From Stanieria sp. NIES-3757 (GTDB lineage: Bacteria > Cyanobacteriota > Cyanobacteriia > Cyanobacteriales > Xenococcaceae), in the NCBI GenBank assembly GCA_002355455.1, contig AP017375.1:1612001-1676000 (forward strand): a stretch of DNA of 64,000 bases, written 5' to 3'. The notes beneath the pieces are model-generated. The model did no database searches and had not been told where the DNA came from. It was given only the letters and a program-made list of their open reading frames with translations. The translations under genes were made by a program, and so were the position numbers. This document shows positions 17,301 through 26,689 of the stretch, in pieces. Within the stretch, counting starts at the first letter, position 1. Every line of letters starts with the position of its first letter.

Positions 17301-18143
17301 AAAAAGCACCTCAAATTGATCGCAATTTCTCGCTGAAAAAAGTTTGAGTAAATACGTATATTTAATGAACGATTAAATTGTGCTAGCTAATTTAATTATT
17401 AGCAAAATAAATAAAGTTTTTGTGGCTTAAATAATTTAAAACTGACTTTAATAAAAAGCCAAATTTGTTCGATTAAGCAACTTATTTATAATAAAAATAA
17501 CTAGCATTAATTGACTAAAGCTTAGTATTAGATTTAACTAGATGAGTTATATCTTCCTGCCAATCTCACTAGTCAAGTTTTAGGCAAAGTTTGATTTTTT
17601 CAACCCATCAAAAAATTGATTTAAAAATAAAAACGATTGTTTTGAAGAAAAAAGCAGTAGAGCCGACTGAATCAAAAATTATTATTGATTTTAGCCGTTT
17701 AAATTGTTAGCTTTTTCTGATCGCAATAATTAATTATGAAATTATCTGTCGATCATTTACACCGTAAATCTACGGATTTTGATAAAAATTTTAAAATGAT
17801 CTACGCATAACTTATACCGTATATTTACTGTTTATTTAGCAAATATTGCCATACAAGCTTAGGTTAGAACAAATAAATATTGTAAGGGCGAACCGCAGTT
17901 CGTCCCTACATTAAATGGGATGTCCCAATACTAAAACATATTGCTATAACTCGAACCAATTACATAAAATGCCGAAAAGACACTATTTCAACTTTTGAAA
18001 CAGAAGACAGCCAAAAAGCTACAACGTAAATATAATTTTTTTATCTGTAGTTGTTTGAGTAAACTTTAAATAAAAAAGCTCGGCTTCTTGCACTCTAAAT
18101 ATTATATTGATTTGGAAAAATTAAAATAGTAATTACCACTAAC
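17301..18143. other. AT-rich intergenic region with a palindromic repeat
   Basis: About 840 bases with no gene that I can support. A GC-rich imperfect palindrome of 30 bases lies at 17881-17910. The rest is AT-rich with scattered stops in all frames. Confidence 0.45.
17881..17910. repeat. Intergenic palindrome of the GGGCGAAC-GTTCGTCCCT type
   Basis: Arms TGTAAGGGCGAAC and GTTCGTCCCTACA pair with two mismatches around CGCA. Short elements of this kind are scattered between genes in many cyanobacteria. Confidence 0.55.
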
Positions 18144-18377
18144 TTACGTAATCATTTGCCAAGCCTGAGTTAACAAATTACTTAACCATTTACGCTGTAA
18201 TCCGTCGAGCAAACTATCATCTTGTAAAACTTCTGCTTGCAACTCTTCCAAAGATTGTCCTTGTTGACGAGCAATTTTAACTATACCAGCGATCGCTGTA
18301 GCAATCAACTCTTCATCAATAGGAAGATCTCGTAAAGCAAAGATTTCTTCTGGGGTAGCTGGAATGGGATAATTCAT
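18144..18377 (-). CDS. Small conserved-looking protein, function unknown
   Basis: A 77-residue acidic helical protein reading MNYPIPATPEEIFALRDLPI, then DEELIATAIAGIVKIARQQG, ending LLTQAWQMIT. A GTG at 18401 would add eight residues. No cysteine, signal or membrane segment. It looks like a small cyanobacterial family, but I cannot assign a role. It is divergent from the lycopene cyclase gene. Confidence 0.6.
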   Translation of the reverse strand: MNYPIPATPEEIFALRDLPIDEELIATAIAGIVKIARQQGQSLEELQAEVLQDDSLLDGLQRKWLSNLLTQAWQMIT

Positions 18378-18539
18378 AATTAGCTCATCAATAAAATTCA
18401 CAATAAATTAAAAATTATGTTTTTATAGTAATTTTTCGTTATATATGGTCAGTTAATTAATATTTGGCAAGTTTAACTTATTTTTAGTCAACCTGACTGC
18501 GTCTTTTTGCCTAATTTAGCTTAAATTAATAATTTGCAA

Positions 18540-20543
18540 ATGAAAGAAATACTTTATCTCGAAGTTCCAACTCCAGATACTAATGCTGTTTGCACTTGGC
18601 TCCAACAGAAGTGGCAACCTCAGCTAGGGAAAAAAATAGTAACCCCAGATGGAATCCGTCTACAATTTTCTCCATCGTCTGAAGCGACTGAATTAGATCA
18701 TGAGTTATCGATCTTTGTATGGTCTGTACAGCGTACTACATACTTGAAAATTTTTCAATGGGGAGAAAAACCTATTGTGGGAATTGTTTCAATTAAACAA
18801 CAACTCGTTAAAGAGCTTCGTGAAAATTTTCCTCCCCAATACCCTGCACCCCCTGCCATTGACTTGACTAAACAGTCAATTTTTGAGGCACTAAAACCTT
18901 ATTATCCTCAAACAGTTCATTTTTTCAAAAAAATGCCTCATGGCGAATACGATCTCAATCGGGTTTATTGGTGGGAACAACGTTGGCGAGAAAGTGTTTG
19001 TAATCCCCAACAGCCAAAGCAGGTAATTTTTAAAGTAGCAGAAGAACAAACCAGTCAACCAATAGATGAGCAGTTTGATTTAATCTATATTGGGGGCGCG
19101 TTGGGTGTCATTCATGCTGCGGTGATGGCACAAAAAGGTTATCGCGTTTTATTAGTAGAAAGGTTACCTTTTGGCAGAATGAATCGGGAATGGAATATTT
19201 CTCGTGATGAGTTTCAGAGTTTAATTAATTTAGGTTTGTTTACGCCTGAAGAATTTGAACAGGTAATTGCTAAAGAATATCTGGATGGGTTTAGTAAATT
19301 TTTTGATGCCAATAATCCACCCCATTTAAAAGCCCCTGTATTGCATACGCCTAAAGTTCTTAATATTGCTATCGATGCGGAAAAGTTATTAAAAGTTTGT
19401 GGAAACAAGTTAAAACAAGCTGGTGGTGTAATTTGGGATGAAACTGAGTTTATTCGGGCAGATGTTGACGATCGCAAAGTCACAGTTCAATTAATCGATC
19501 TTTCTACACAAACAGAAAAACAAGTCGAAGGTAAATTATTGATAGATGCGATGGGTACAGCCTCGCCCATTGCTTGGCAATTAAATGGGGGACGTGCTTT
19601 TGATAGTGTTTGTCCGACAGTAGGGGCAGTGATAGAAAGCGGATTTGCACCAGAAGTTTGGGATTCGAGATACGGTGATGTTTTGAATTCTCATGGAGAT
19701 ATTTCTCGTGGCAGACAATTAATTTGGGAGTTGTTTCCTGGGGGAAACGGGGAGTTAACCTTTTATCTGTTTCACTATCATCAGGTACATCCCGAGAATC
19801 CTGGTTCATTACTGGAAATGTACGAAGACTTCTTTACCATTCTGCCAGAGTACCGCCGTTGCAACATGGAAGACTTGGTCTGGAAAAAAGCTACTTTTGG
19901 TTATATCCCAGGTCATTTTAGCACCAGTGATAGCGATCGCACTGTAGCTTTTGATCGTTTATTGGCAATTGGTGATGCTGCTTCTTTACAATCTCCTTTA
20001 ATTTTTACTGGTTTTGGTTCTCTGGTTCGTAATTTAGAACGTTTAACTACTTTACTTGATATTGCCCTGCGACATGATTTACTGAGTGCCAAAAATTTAA
20101 ACCAAATTCGTGCTTATCAAAGCAATATTTCGGTTACTTGGCTATTTTCTAAGGGAATGATGGTACCTACTCATCAAATTTTACCTCCACAGCGAATTAA
20201 TTCAATGTTGAATACTTTTTTTGGTTTACTTGCTGCCCAACCACCAGAAGTAGCGGATACTTTTATTAAAGATCGTACCGATTGGTTTACCTTTACCCGT
20301 TTAGCTTTAGTCGCAGCTAGACAAAATCCTGCTTTATTATGGTGGATTTGGCAAATGGCAGGTACTCAAGACTTACTTCGTTGGTTGGGTTCTTATTGGG
20401 CGTTTAGTTTTGATTCGGTGAAAAAACTTTTTCTTGGCAGTTGGTTTACTGGTTGGTTGAAAAAATCCCAACCTTGGTTAGAAAAACAATATCCCAGCTT
20501 GTGGTTAAAGTTATTGAGTTTAAACTATCAGTTAAGATATTAG
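18540..20543 (+). CDS. CruA/CruP-type FAD-dependent lycopene cyclase
   Basis: A 667-residue flavoprotein. After an N-terminal region of about 170 residues (with YDLNRVYWWEQRWRES) comes a dinucleotide-binding motif (DLIYIGGALGVIHAAVMAQK, then GYRVLLVER). Further flavoprotein motifs follow (LLIDAMGTASPIAWQLNGG and LLAIGDAASLQSPLIFTGFG). The layout and length match CruA/CruP lycopene cyclases of cyanobacteria and green sulfur bacteria, which close the beta rings of carotenoids. CruA and CruP are close paralogues; the long N-terminus leans to CruA but I cannot decide. The ATG at 18540 is preferred to a TTG six bases earlier. Confidence 0.8.
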   Translation: MKEILYLEVPTPDTNAVCTWLQQKWQPQLGKKIVTPDGIRLQFSPSSEATELDHELSIFVWSVQRTTYLKIFQWGEKPIVGIVSIKQQLVKELRENFPPQYPAPPAIDLTKQSIFEALKPYYPQTVHFFKKMPHGEYDLNRVYWWEQRWRESVCNPQQPKQVIFKVAEEQTSQPIDEQFDLIYIGGALGVIHAAVMAQKGYRVLLVERLPFGRMNREWNISRDEFQSLINLGLFTPEEFEQVIAKEYLDGFSKFFDANNPPHLKAPVLHTPKVLNIAIDAEKLLKVCGNKLKQAGGVIWDETEFIRADVDDRKVTVQLIDLSTQTEKQVEGKLLIDAMGTASPIAWQLNGGRAFDSVCPTVGAVIESGFAPEVWDSRYGDVLNSHGDISRGRQLIWELFPGGNGELTFYLFHYHQVHPENPGSLLEMYEDFFTILPEYRRCNMEDLVWKKATFGYIPGHFSTSDSDRTVAFDRLLAIGDAASLQSPLIFTGFGSLVRNLERLTTLLDIALRHDLLSAKNLNQIRAYQSNISVTWLFSKGMMVPTHQILPPQRINSMLNTFFGLLAAQPPEVADTFIKDRTDWFTFTRLALVAARQNPALLWWIWQMAGTQDLLRWLGSYWAFSFDSVKKLFLGSWFTGWLKKSQPWLEKQYPSLWLKLLSLNYQLRY

Positions 20544-20568
20544 GCTAAAAGCGACTACCGAAGTTAGC

Positions 20569-20598
20569 AGTAGAGACGTAGCATGCTACGTCTCTACT
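20569..20598. repeat. Perfect 30-base palindrome
   Basis: AGTAGAGACGTAGCA and its exact reverse complement form a perfect palindrome 26 bases after the cyclase stop. As RNA it would fold into a strong hairpin and may act as terminator or 3' stabiliser. Sequences with GTAGAGACG..GCGTCTCTAC form are common cyanobacterial intergenic repeats. Confidence 0.7.
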
Positions 20599-20677
20599 AT
20601 TATTATTTGTTTGTTAATTGTTTACTGGTTGAATAGTTCTTTTTCAAAATTTTGTTTGAAAGCCAACTTATTTATCT

Positions 20678-20836
20678 ATGTCACGTCAACGTTTAAAATC
20701 AGATTTACCAACTAAAATATGTCCTATTTGTGGTCGACCTTTTACCTGGCGAAAAAAATGGGAAAAATGTTGGGATGAAGTTAAATATTGTTCAGAAAGA
20801 TGCCGTCGTCGTCGTTCTAATAATACTAATACTTAA
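20678..20836 (+). CDS. DUF2256 zinc-binding small protein
   Basis: A 52-residue protein with the DUF2256 signature: [20 protein letters not shown] then [13 protein letters not shown]. Four Cys in CPIC and C...ERC pairs form a zinc knuckle, and the Arg-rich end could contact nucleic acid. The family is small and widespread, and its function is unknown to me. It lies downstream of the cyclase gene after a strong palindrome, so it is probably a separate transcript. Confidence 0.85.
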   Translation: MSRQRLKSDLPTKICPICGRPFTWRKKWEKCWDEVKYCSERCRRRRSNNTNT

Positions 20837-21009
20837 AAAAATGCTTCATTCAAAATTGTATTACTAAATACAATTCATGAGCCTTTTATAGATAACTATT
20901 TAAAACAGCAAATGTAAATCAGCTAAAATTCTAAAATTATAATTCGCCTACTGTCTTCGAGTATATTAAATTACTTAGACAGTATTTTTTTTGCTAGCTA
21001 GAGAAAACT

Positions 21010-21969
21010 ATGTCATCCAATCAGGTACAACCAAAATTAATTATTCATGGTGGCGCAGGTGGTCATATTAGAAGTAAAGGAGGATTGGAAGCAGTTCGTA
21101 ACTGTCTTCACTCAATAGTAGAAGAGATATATAGTCTACTCCTTAATGGTGCAAGTGCTACCGAAACAGTGCTGAAAGGATGTCAACTTTTAGAAGACGA
21201 ACCTCGTTTTAATGCTGGTACAGGTTCAGTTTTACAATCCGATGGACAAATTCGGATGAGTGCTGCGTTGATGGATGGTGCAGCCCAACGTTTTAGTGGT
21301 GTGATCAATGTTTCCCGAGTTAGAAATCCCATTGAATTAGCTAAAGCCTTACAAAACGAAAGCGATCGCATTTTATCGGATTATGGTGCAGCAGAATTAT
21401 TAAGAGAACTCAATTTTCCGATCTACGATCCGCTTACAGATTTACGTTTACAAGAGTGGATGCAGGAAAGAAAAGATAATTTCCGCAAGGAAATGGCAGG
21501 AGTAATTGCTGAAGAAGAATTGGCTTTACCTCATGAAGCACGTCGAGGAACAATTGGTGTGGTTGTTTTAGATGCCCAGGGAAGATTAGCAGCAGGAACA
21601 TCTACTGGTGGCAAAGGTTTAGAAAGAATTGGTCGAGTTAGTGACTCGGCTATGCCTGCTGGTAATTATGCTAGTCAGTTTGCAGCCGTTAGTTGTACGG
21701 GTATTGGTGAAGATATTATTGATGAATGTCTAGCAGCTAAAATTGTGATTCGGGTTACTGATGGTTTATCCCTCAAAGAAGCCATATTGAAATCGATGCA
21801 AGAAGCTTCTCAACGTCAACGAGAGTTGGGGGCGATTTCCATTGCTGCTAATGGAGAAATTGCTTGGGGAAAAACCAGCGAAGTGCTTTTGGCTGCCTAT
21901 CATGATGGAGAGAAAATAGACGATACCTTGGAATGGGTAGACGATGAATTAGTCGGTTATCGCTTATAA
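21010..21969 (+). CDS. Isoaspartyl peptidase / plant-type L-asparaginase
   Basis: A 319-residue Ntn-hydrolase precursor. It shows IIHGGAGG near the start, FNAGTGSVLQSDGQIRMSAALMDG, and the autocleavage site RRGTIGVVVLDAQG, where Thr181 becomes the new N-terminal nucleophile of the beta subunit. Substrate-binding GRVSDSAMPAGNYA and CTGIGEDIID follow. Such enzymes hydrolyse beta-aspartyl dipeptides from protein repair and cyanophycin breakdown, and asparagine. The DUF29 gene begins four bases after its stop, so the two are likely co-transcribed. Confidence 0.93.
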   Translation: MSSNQVQPKLIIHGGAGGHIRSKGGLEAVRNCLHSIVEEIYSLLLNGASATETVLKGCQLLEDEPRFNAGTGSVLQSDGQIRMSAALMDGAAQRFSGVINVSRVRNPIELAKALQNESDRILSDYGAAELLRELNFPIYDPLTDLRLQEWMQERKDNFRKEMAGVIAEEELALPHEARRGTIGVVVLDAQGRLAAGTSTGGKGLERIGRVSDSAMPAGNYASQFAAVSCTGIGEDIIDECLAAKIVIRVTDGLSLKEAILKSMQEASQRQRELGAISIAANGEIAWGKTSEVLLAAYHDGEKIDDTLEWVDDELVGYRL

Positions 21970-21973
21970 AACA

Positions 21974-22408
21974 ATGAAACCAACAAAAGACTACAATCTG
22001 TGGCTTGAGCAAACAGCGCTCACTTCGTGCCTCGGCTTAGCCGAGACCGCGGTTAAAAATAAAGATATGAATAATCTCGATTGGGAAAGAATTTTAGAGT
22101 TAATCGAAGATACGGGGGCAAGCGAACGCCGTGCGCTAAGAAGCTACATGAAAAGATTGGTCGAACATTTATTATTGAAAATTAAATACTGGGATAACGA
22201 GCGAGAATGCAATTATAAGCACTGGAACAAAGAAATAGTAAATTTTAGGTCTGAAGTGCGCGATATTCTTAAAGAATCTCCTAGTTTAAAACGATATTTA
22301 CAAGATAACTATAGTGAGTGGCATAATTCTAGCGTTGAAGCAATGAGTCAAGAATTTGACCTTCATCCAGATGCAAAGATAGACCTCAAAGGACTTTTAG
22401 TTCTTTGA
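21974..22408 (+). CDS. DUF29-family protein carrying an in-frame palindromic repeat
   Basis: A 144-residue DUF29 protein: YNLWLEQT at the start, then NLDWERILELIEDTGASERR, ALRSYMKRLVEHLLLKIKYW and the ESPSLKRYL motif. Usual members run directly from LWLEQT into .L.NKD..NLD. Here about 11 to 12 extra residues (ALTSCLGLAETA) intervene, encoded by the palindromic repeat at 22016-22051, whose length is a multiple of three. The rest is intact, so the gene may still be functional. DUF29 proteins are abundant in cyanobacteria and have no firm function. Confidence 0.85.
   Translation: MKPTKDYNLWLEQTALTSCLGLAETAVKNKDMNNLDWERILELIEDTGASERRALRSYMKRLVEHLLLKIKYWDNERECNYKHWNKEIVNFRSEVRDILKESPSLKRYLQDNYSEWHNSSVEAMSQEFDLHPDAKIDLKGLLVL
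22016..22051. repeat. Palindromic repeat inside the DUF29 gene
   Basis: Segment GCGCTCACTTCGTGCCTCGG continuing to GACCGCG, with an internal stem CTCGGCTTAGCCGAG. It is GC-rich against an AT-rich gene and resembles the intergenic copies at 6500, 11605 and 15845. Flanking GCG triplets at each end may be a short duplication. Confidence 0.65.
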
Positions 22409-22441
22409 AAAATGCTGTAATTCCCGTCACTGTAAGCAAAA

Positions 22442-24139
22442 ATGAAAATTAAACAAGAAACTGTATCGATGTACACTCGTGATGGAGTGAGATTGGATGC
22501 AGATCTTTATCGTCCAGATACCAATGAAGATTTACCAATTTTGTTGATGCGACAACCTTATGGCAGAAAGATCGCTTCTACAGTTGTTTATGCCCATCCT
22601 AGCTGGTATGCAGCCCAAGGTTATCTGGTAGTAATTCAAGATGTACGGGGTAGAGGTACTTCTGAAGGAGAGTTTGATTTATTTACTCATGAAATAGCAG
22701 ACGGGTTAGATACGATTAATTGGGTATCTCAACTGCCAGGTAGTACGGGACAAGTAGGAATGTATGGCTTCTCCTATCAAGGTATGACTCAACTATACGC
22801 TGCGGTAGAACAGCCCCAAGCTTTAAAAGCAATTTGTCCCGCAATGGTTGCTTACGATCTTTATCACGATTGGGCGTATGAAAATGGCGCGTTTTGTTTC
22901 CAGGCAAATTTAGGATGGGCGATTCAATTAGCTGCGGAAACTGCCCGTTTAAAGGGAGATGAAACAGCTTATTGCCAATTGTATCAAGCCTCTCGCAGCT
23001 TACCCCTTAATGACCCCATTCCTGCCAGTCCCGATATTCTTAATGAATTAGCACCAGATTCCTTTTATCATCTTTGGTTAAAATACTACGATCCTAATCA
23101 TCAATATTGGCAAAAGCGATCGCCGAAAAATTTAATTCAAGATGTAGACTTACCAATGCTACACGTTGGCGGATGGTTCGATCCTTATCTACGAGGAACG
23201 CTAAATCTTTATCAGGCAATGGCAGCTAGAAGCCAGTATCCCCAACATCTCATTGTGGGTCCCTGGGCGCATTTACCTTGGGGTAGAAAATTAGGCAGTA
23301 TTGATTATGGTAGTGAAGCACAAAACCCCATTGATGAAGCCCAAATTCGTTGGTTTGATTATTTTTTAAAAGGAAAAGATACGGGTATTTTAGACGAATC
23401 TCCGATTTGTTTATTTGAAATGGGTAGTAACCAATGGTGCGAGTGGGAAGAATTTCCTAGTCAGAAACAAAAAATTTACTACTTTGCTAGCGATGGTTTA
23501 GCTTCGATGCGAGAAGATAGCGGTATGTTGTGGGAATATGAAGAAGAAATCGCCTCAGAATCTCTATCTCCCCAAGAATTATTAGCTACTAACTTACGAG
23601 AAACAGCAGAAGATCATTTTCCTGGTAGTACTGATATTTTAGTTCACGATCCTTGGCGACCAGTACCTGCTTTGGGTGGTCATGCAACTTTTCCAGGTGG
23701 TTCTTTTGACCGTTCTAATTTAGATTGTCGTAGTGATATTCTGACTTACACTTCTGCACCTTTAGAACAAGAATTACATCTAGCAGGAACAGCGATCGTA
23801 GAAGTTTATTGTACTGCTGATACGCCAAGTTTCGATCTCAGTGTAGTTTTATCTCAAGTCACACCCGATGGCAAAGTTTTTAATGTTACTCAAGGATACA
23901 TCAGAGTAGATACACCACAAACACCAATTAAAATACCGCTACAACCAACTTGTATGCTGATTTCTCCAGGAAATTGCTTGAGAGTTAGCATAAGTACAGC
24001 TTGTTTTCCAGCTTATCCTGTCAACCCCGGTACAGGGAGCTTACCAGACCGAACTCATTTAATTGAAGCCCAAATTATTATTTTGAATATTTCTTCTAGT
24101 CTAGAATTTCCTTCACAACTTAAACTATCTGTAGTTTGA
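22442..24139 (+). CDS. CocE/NonD-family alpha/beta hydrolase
   Basis: A 565-residue hydrolase. The N-terminal alpha/beta fold shows RDGVRLDADLYRP, QDVRGRGTSEGEFD and the nucleophile elbow GMYGFSYQG (S111). HVGGWFDPYLRGT carries the probable Asp, and HLIVGPWAHLPWGR the catalytic His. The C-terminal jelly-roll domain (from about residue 400) is the usual X-Pro dipeptidyl-peptidase/cocaine-esterase cap. Family members cleave esters, acyl amino acids or Xaa-Pro peptides; the substrate here is not apparent. No signal peptide, so probably cytoplasmic. Confidence 0.9.
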   Translation: MKIKQETVSMYTRDGVRLDADLYRPDTNEDLPILLMRQPYGRKIASTVVYAHPSWYAAQGYLVVIQDVRGRGTSEGEFDLFTHEIADGLDTINWVSQLPGSTGQVGMYGFSYQGMTQLYAAVEQPQALKAICPAMVAYDLYHDWAYENGAFCFQANLGWAIQLAAETARLKGDETAYCQLYQASRSLPLNDPIPASPDILNELAPDSFYHLWLKYYDPNHQYWQKRSPKNLIQDVDLPMLHVGGWFDPYLRGTLNLYQAMAARSQYPQHLIVGPWAHLPWGRKLGSIDYGSEAQNPIDEAQIRWFDYFLKGKDTGILDESPICLFEMGSNQWCEWEEFPSQKQKIYYFASDGLASMREDSGMLWEYEEEIASESLSPQELLATNLRETAEDHFPGSTDILVHDPWRPVPALGGHATFPGGSFDRSNLDCRSDILTYTSAPLEQELHLAGTAIVEVYCTADTPSFDLSVVLSQVTPDGKVFNVTQGYIRVDTPQTPIKIPLQPTCMLISPGNCLRVSISTACFPAYPVNPGTGSLPDRTHLIEAQIIILNISSSLEFPSQLKLSVV

Positions 24140-24150
24140 AACAACTTTAC

Positions 24151-25413
24151 TTATACTGCTTTCGATTTTTGATTAATTGCTTGATTATTACCATACCAGG
24201 TGTCTAAAGCCATTTGATGGATTATTCGCCAGGGTTGATTGTGTTTTCTCGCTAAATTAGCACAATCTTCGTATTCTGGTTGAATATTAAGAATCTGTTT
24301 TGCTTGTCCTTGTCTTTGACTAGCAATTTTAATTCTTACTGCACCGTATTGAGTTGTTATTGTTTGAATTTCTCTGTCTAAAATACTTCTTTGTTGACTA
24401 AAGTGACGAATGCCTAGAGTAGTAGTTTCTCTAAAGATAATTTCTTCACAGATCACTGCTTGCGCTGGATGACAAATAACAGTCAATAAAATACCCGAAC
24501 GAGATTTTTTCATGCCAATTGCTTGGGTAAAAACATCCATAGCACCTGCTGCTAATAATTGTTCCAAAGTATAAGCGATCGCTTGAGGATTGAGGTCATC
24601 AATTTGTGTTTCTAAAACTGTAATTTCTTCTTGTGTAACTTTTTGATTAATAATGGTTTTGGCTTGTTGAGCGATCGTTCCTAACCATAACCGCAAAATA
24701 TTCGGCACAGGTAAATCTAAAGAACCAGCACCCAAACCAATTTTTTCAATGGTCATTGCTGGCGGATCGCCAAAACTAGTAGCTAAAGTAGTTGCGATCG
24801 CTGCTCCTGTAGGTGTAACCAACTCTTTTTTGATACCATTACTATAAACTGGTACTTTTCTTAATTCCCATAACTTCAAAACCGCAGGCACGGGAACGGG
24901 TAATAATCCATGCTCCGCTTTAACCATACCACCGCCTGTAGGCATAGCCGAACAGTATAAACGATCAATTCCCAACCAATCTAAACCTAAACAAGTTCCC
25001 ACAATGTCCACAATGGCATCGGTAGCACCTACTTCATGAAAATGGACTTTTTCTGGAGAGATACCATGTACTGCACCTTCTGCGATCGCCAATTGTTGAA
25101 AAATTTGCAAACTCCAATCAGTTACTCGTGGTGGTAAACCAGCAGTGGTAATAATTTGTTTAATTTCTGGTAAATGTCTAGCATGATGATGGTGAGTATT
25201 TTCAGTTGCTAATTGTAAATCGACATGAACTTTTGTTGCTAACTGTCCTTGACGATGAACTTGTTCACTCCTTAATTGATATTCCTGAGAAATACTCAGA
25301 CTATTTAATCTTTCTGTTAGATATTCCCAAGGAACACCTAGATTTATTAATGCTCCCAAACACATATCACCAGCAATGCCGGTGGGACATTCTAAATAAA
25401 TACACTTTACCAT
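24151..25413 (-). CDS. larC: LarC-type nickel-pincer-cofactor cyclometallase (DUF111)
   Basis: A 420-residue LarC, the enzyme that inserts nickel into the pyridinium dithio-acid precursor of the lactate-racemase cofactor. It begins with the family motif KCIYLECPTGIAGDMCLGAL. It carries a His-rich stretch (TENTHHHHARH), then VHFHEVGATDAIVDIVGTC and ELVTPTGAAIATTLATSFGD. The C-terminal half (ETQIDDLNPQAIAYTLEQLL and MKKSRSGILLTVICHP) is in one frame, unlike the frameshifted larC1/larC2 of Lactobacillus. No larA, larB or larE lies in the window. The ATG at 25413 is preferred to a longer start. Confidence 0.9.
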   Translation of the reverse strand: MVKCIYLECPTGIAGDMCLGALINLGVPWEYLTERLNSLSISQEYQLRSEQVHRQGQLATKVHVDLQLATENTHHHHARHLPEIKQIITTAGLPPRVTDWSLQIFQQLAIAEGAVHGISPEKVHFHEVGATDAIVDIVGTCLGLDWLGIDRLYCSAMPTGGGMVKAEHGLLPVPVPAVLKLWELRKVPVYSNGIKKELVTPTGAAIATTLATSFGDPPAMTIEKIGLGAGSLDLPVPNILRLWLGTIAQQAKTIINQKVTQEEITVLETQIDDLNPQAIAYTLEQLLAAGAMDVFTQAIGMKKSRSGILLTVICHPAQAVICEEIIFRETTTLGIRHFSQQRSILDREIQTITTQYGAVRIKIASQRQGQAKQILNIQPEYEDCANLARKHNQPWRIIHQMALDTWYGNNQAINQKSKAV

Positions 25414-25481
25414 TACCAATCTTAAATGGATTTGAATTATCAAAGCTGATAAACATATTTTCTCATTATTAGGAATTGAAC

Positions 25482-26135
25482 ATGGCTACTATTTACGAAT
25501 TAAACCCCTATAATCCTCAACCCCGTTCGATTGAAGCAATTGCTACTGCTTTAAAAAAAGGTGCAGTAATGTTATATCCTACCGATACTGTCTATGCGAT
25601 CGGTTGCGATCTCAATGATAAATCTGCGGTAGAACGAGTCAGAAAAATCAAACAAATGTCTAATGATAAACCCCTGACTTTTATCTCTTCTTCTTTATCT
25701 AATATTTCTCAATATGCTTGGGTAAGCGATCGCGCTTATCGGATCATGAAACACCTAATTCCAGGTGCGTATACTTTTTTATTACCTGCTACCAAGTTAG
25801 TACCGAAATTAGTCATGAGTCCAAAACGAAAAACTACGGGTATTCGCGTACCCGATCATCAAGTTTGTCAAGACTTATTAAAAGCTTTAGATAATCCAAT
25901 TATTTCTACTTCGGCTCATATACCGAATCAAGAAGGAGAATTTCCAACTGTTGGTATAGAAAAAGCCAGATTATTTGACACTTTAGAGAAATCAGTCGAT
26001 CTTATTCTTGATAACGGCGTAGAACCAGGATTTCAATTATCAACAATTTTAGATTTAACTACCGAAGAACCAGCGATCGTTCGCAAAGGTTTAGGTTGGG
26101 AAGAAGCAGAAAATTGGTTATCTGTTTTAGCTTAA
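25482..26135 (+). CDS. Sua5/YciO/YrdC-family protein (threonylcarbamoyl-AMP synthase type)
   Basis: A 217-residue YrdC-fold protein. It shows KKGAVMLYPTDTVYAIGCDL, RVRKIKQMSNDKPLTF, PGAYTFLLPAT, TTGIRVPDHQVC and STSAHIPNQEGE. These line the pocket that makes threonylcarbamoyl-AMP for the t6A modification of tRNA. The length fits either YrdC (TsaC) or the related YciO branch, and the KRKTTGIR motif does not settle it for me. The ATG at 25482 has AGGA eight bases upstream. Divergent from larC with a 68-base gap that must hold both promoters. Confidence 0.88.
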   Translation: MATIYELNPYNPQPRSIEAIATALKKGAVMLYPTDTVYAIGCDLNDKSAVERVRKIKQMSNDKPLTFISSSLSNISQYAWVSDRAYRIMKHLIPGAYTFLLPATKLVPKLVMSPKRKTTGIRVPDHQVCQDLLKALDNPIISTSAHIPNQEGEFPTVGIEKARLFDTLEKSVDLILDNGVEPGFQLSTILDLTTEEPAIVRKGLGWEEAENWLSVLA

Positions 26136-26560
26136 ATGAATTAAATTACAATTACCGTCAAAAAGATTTTGTCTTTTGGCTTAGAGGCTAGAAATGTCTG
26201 TAAAGCAATAAATTTGTTGGTGTTATTTCTTCTGATGGATAGCATCCGACAAATTTTTATATTTTCAACTGATAGTTTTTTGGTACGATTATTAGCTTTT
26301 CAAATCTCAAAAGCATAAATTTTGGTAAATCTAAGAGTAAGTCTTCAATATTTGAATAACTTATATCATTCAAAATTAAGCAAACATACAAAGTATTACA
26401 AAAAGTTTAATTAAAAAATTCAAAGCTGTGATTTATGTTCATCTGTATAGGTGTAAATTACTTAAGTAGTCATATCCAGAATCAACTTTGTTGAAATAGT
26501 TTTTTCTAACATACTTTTTCAGGATATTTACTGTGCAGCAAGAATTGAAGGCGTGGAATT
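26136..26560. other. AT-rich intergenic region
   Basis: About 425 bases with no supported gene. GTCAAAAAGATTTTGTCTTTTGGC near 26157 can form a small hairpin that may end the upstream transcript. A 20-codon GTG frame at 26534 overlaps the next small gene in another frame and is probably chance. Confidence 0.35.
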
Positions 26561-26689
26561 ATGGAAGAACTGAAAGTCTATCCCAAAATTTTTAAGATTC
26601 TAGCGAAAAATATTCAAGAGCTAGAACAAGACATTCAAACTTTACGACAAGAGCTATCTAAAATCAAAACAGTTAGTCAACAGGTTTAA
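26561..26689 (+). CDS. Possible 42-residue coiled-coil protein
   Basis: A short frame reading MEELKVYPKIFKILAKNIQE then LEQDIQTLRQELSKIKTVSQ QV. The second half has a clear heptad pattern and would form a coiled coil. An AAGG lies about 15 bases before the ATG, which is far for a ribosome site. No family recognised. The regular heptads argue against chance, but expression is unproven. Confidence 0.4.
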   Translation: MEELKVYPKIFKILAKNIQELEQDIQTLRQELSKIKTVSQQV

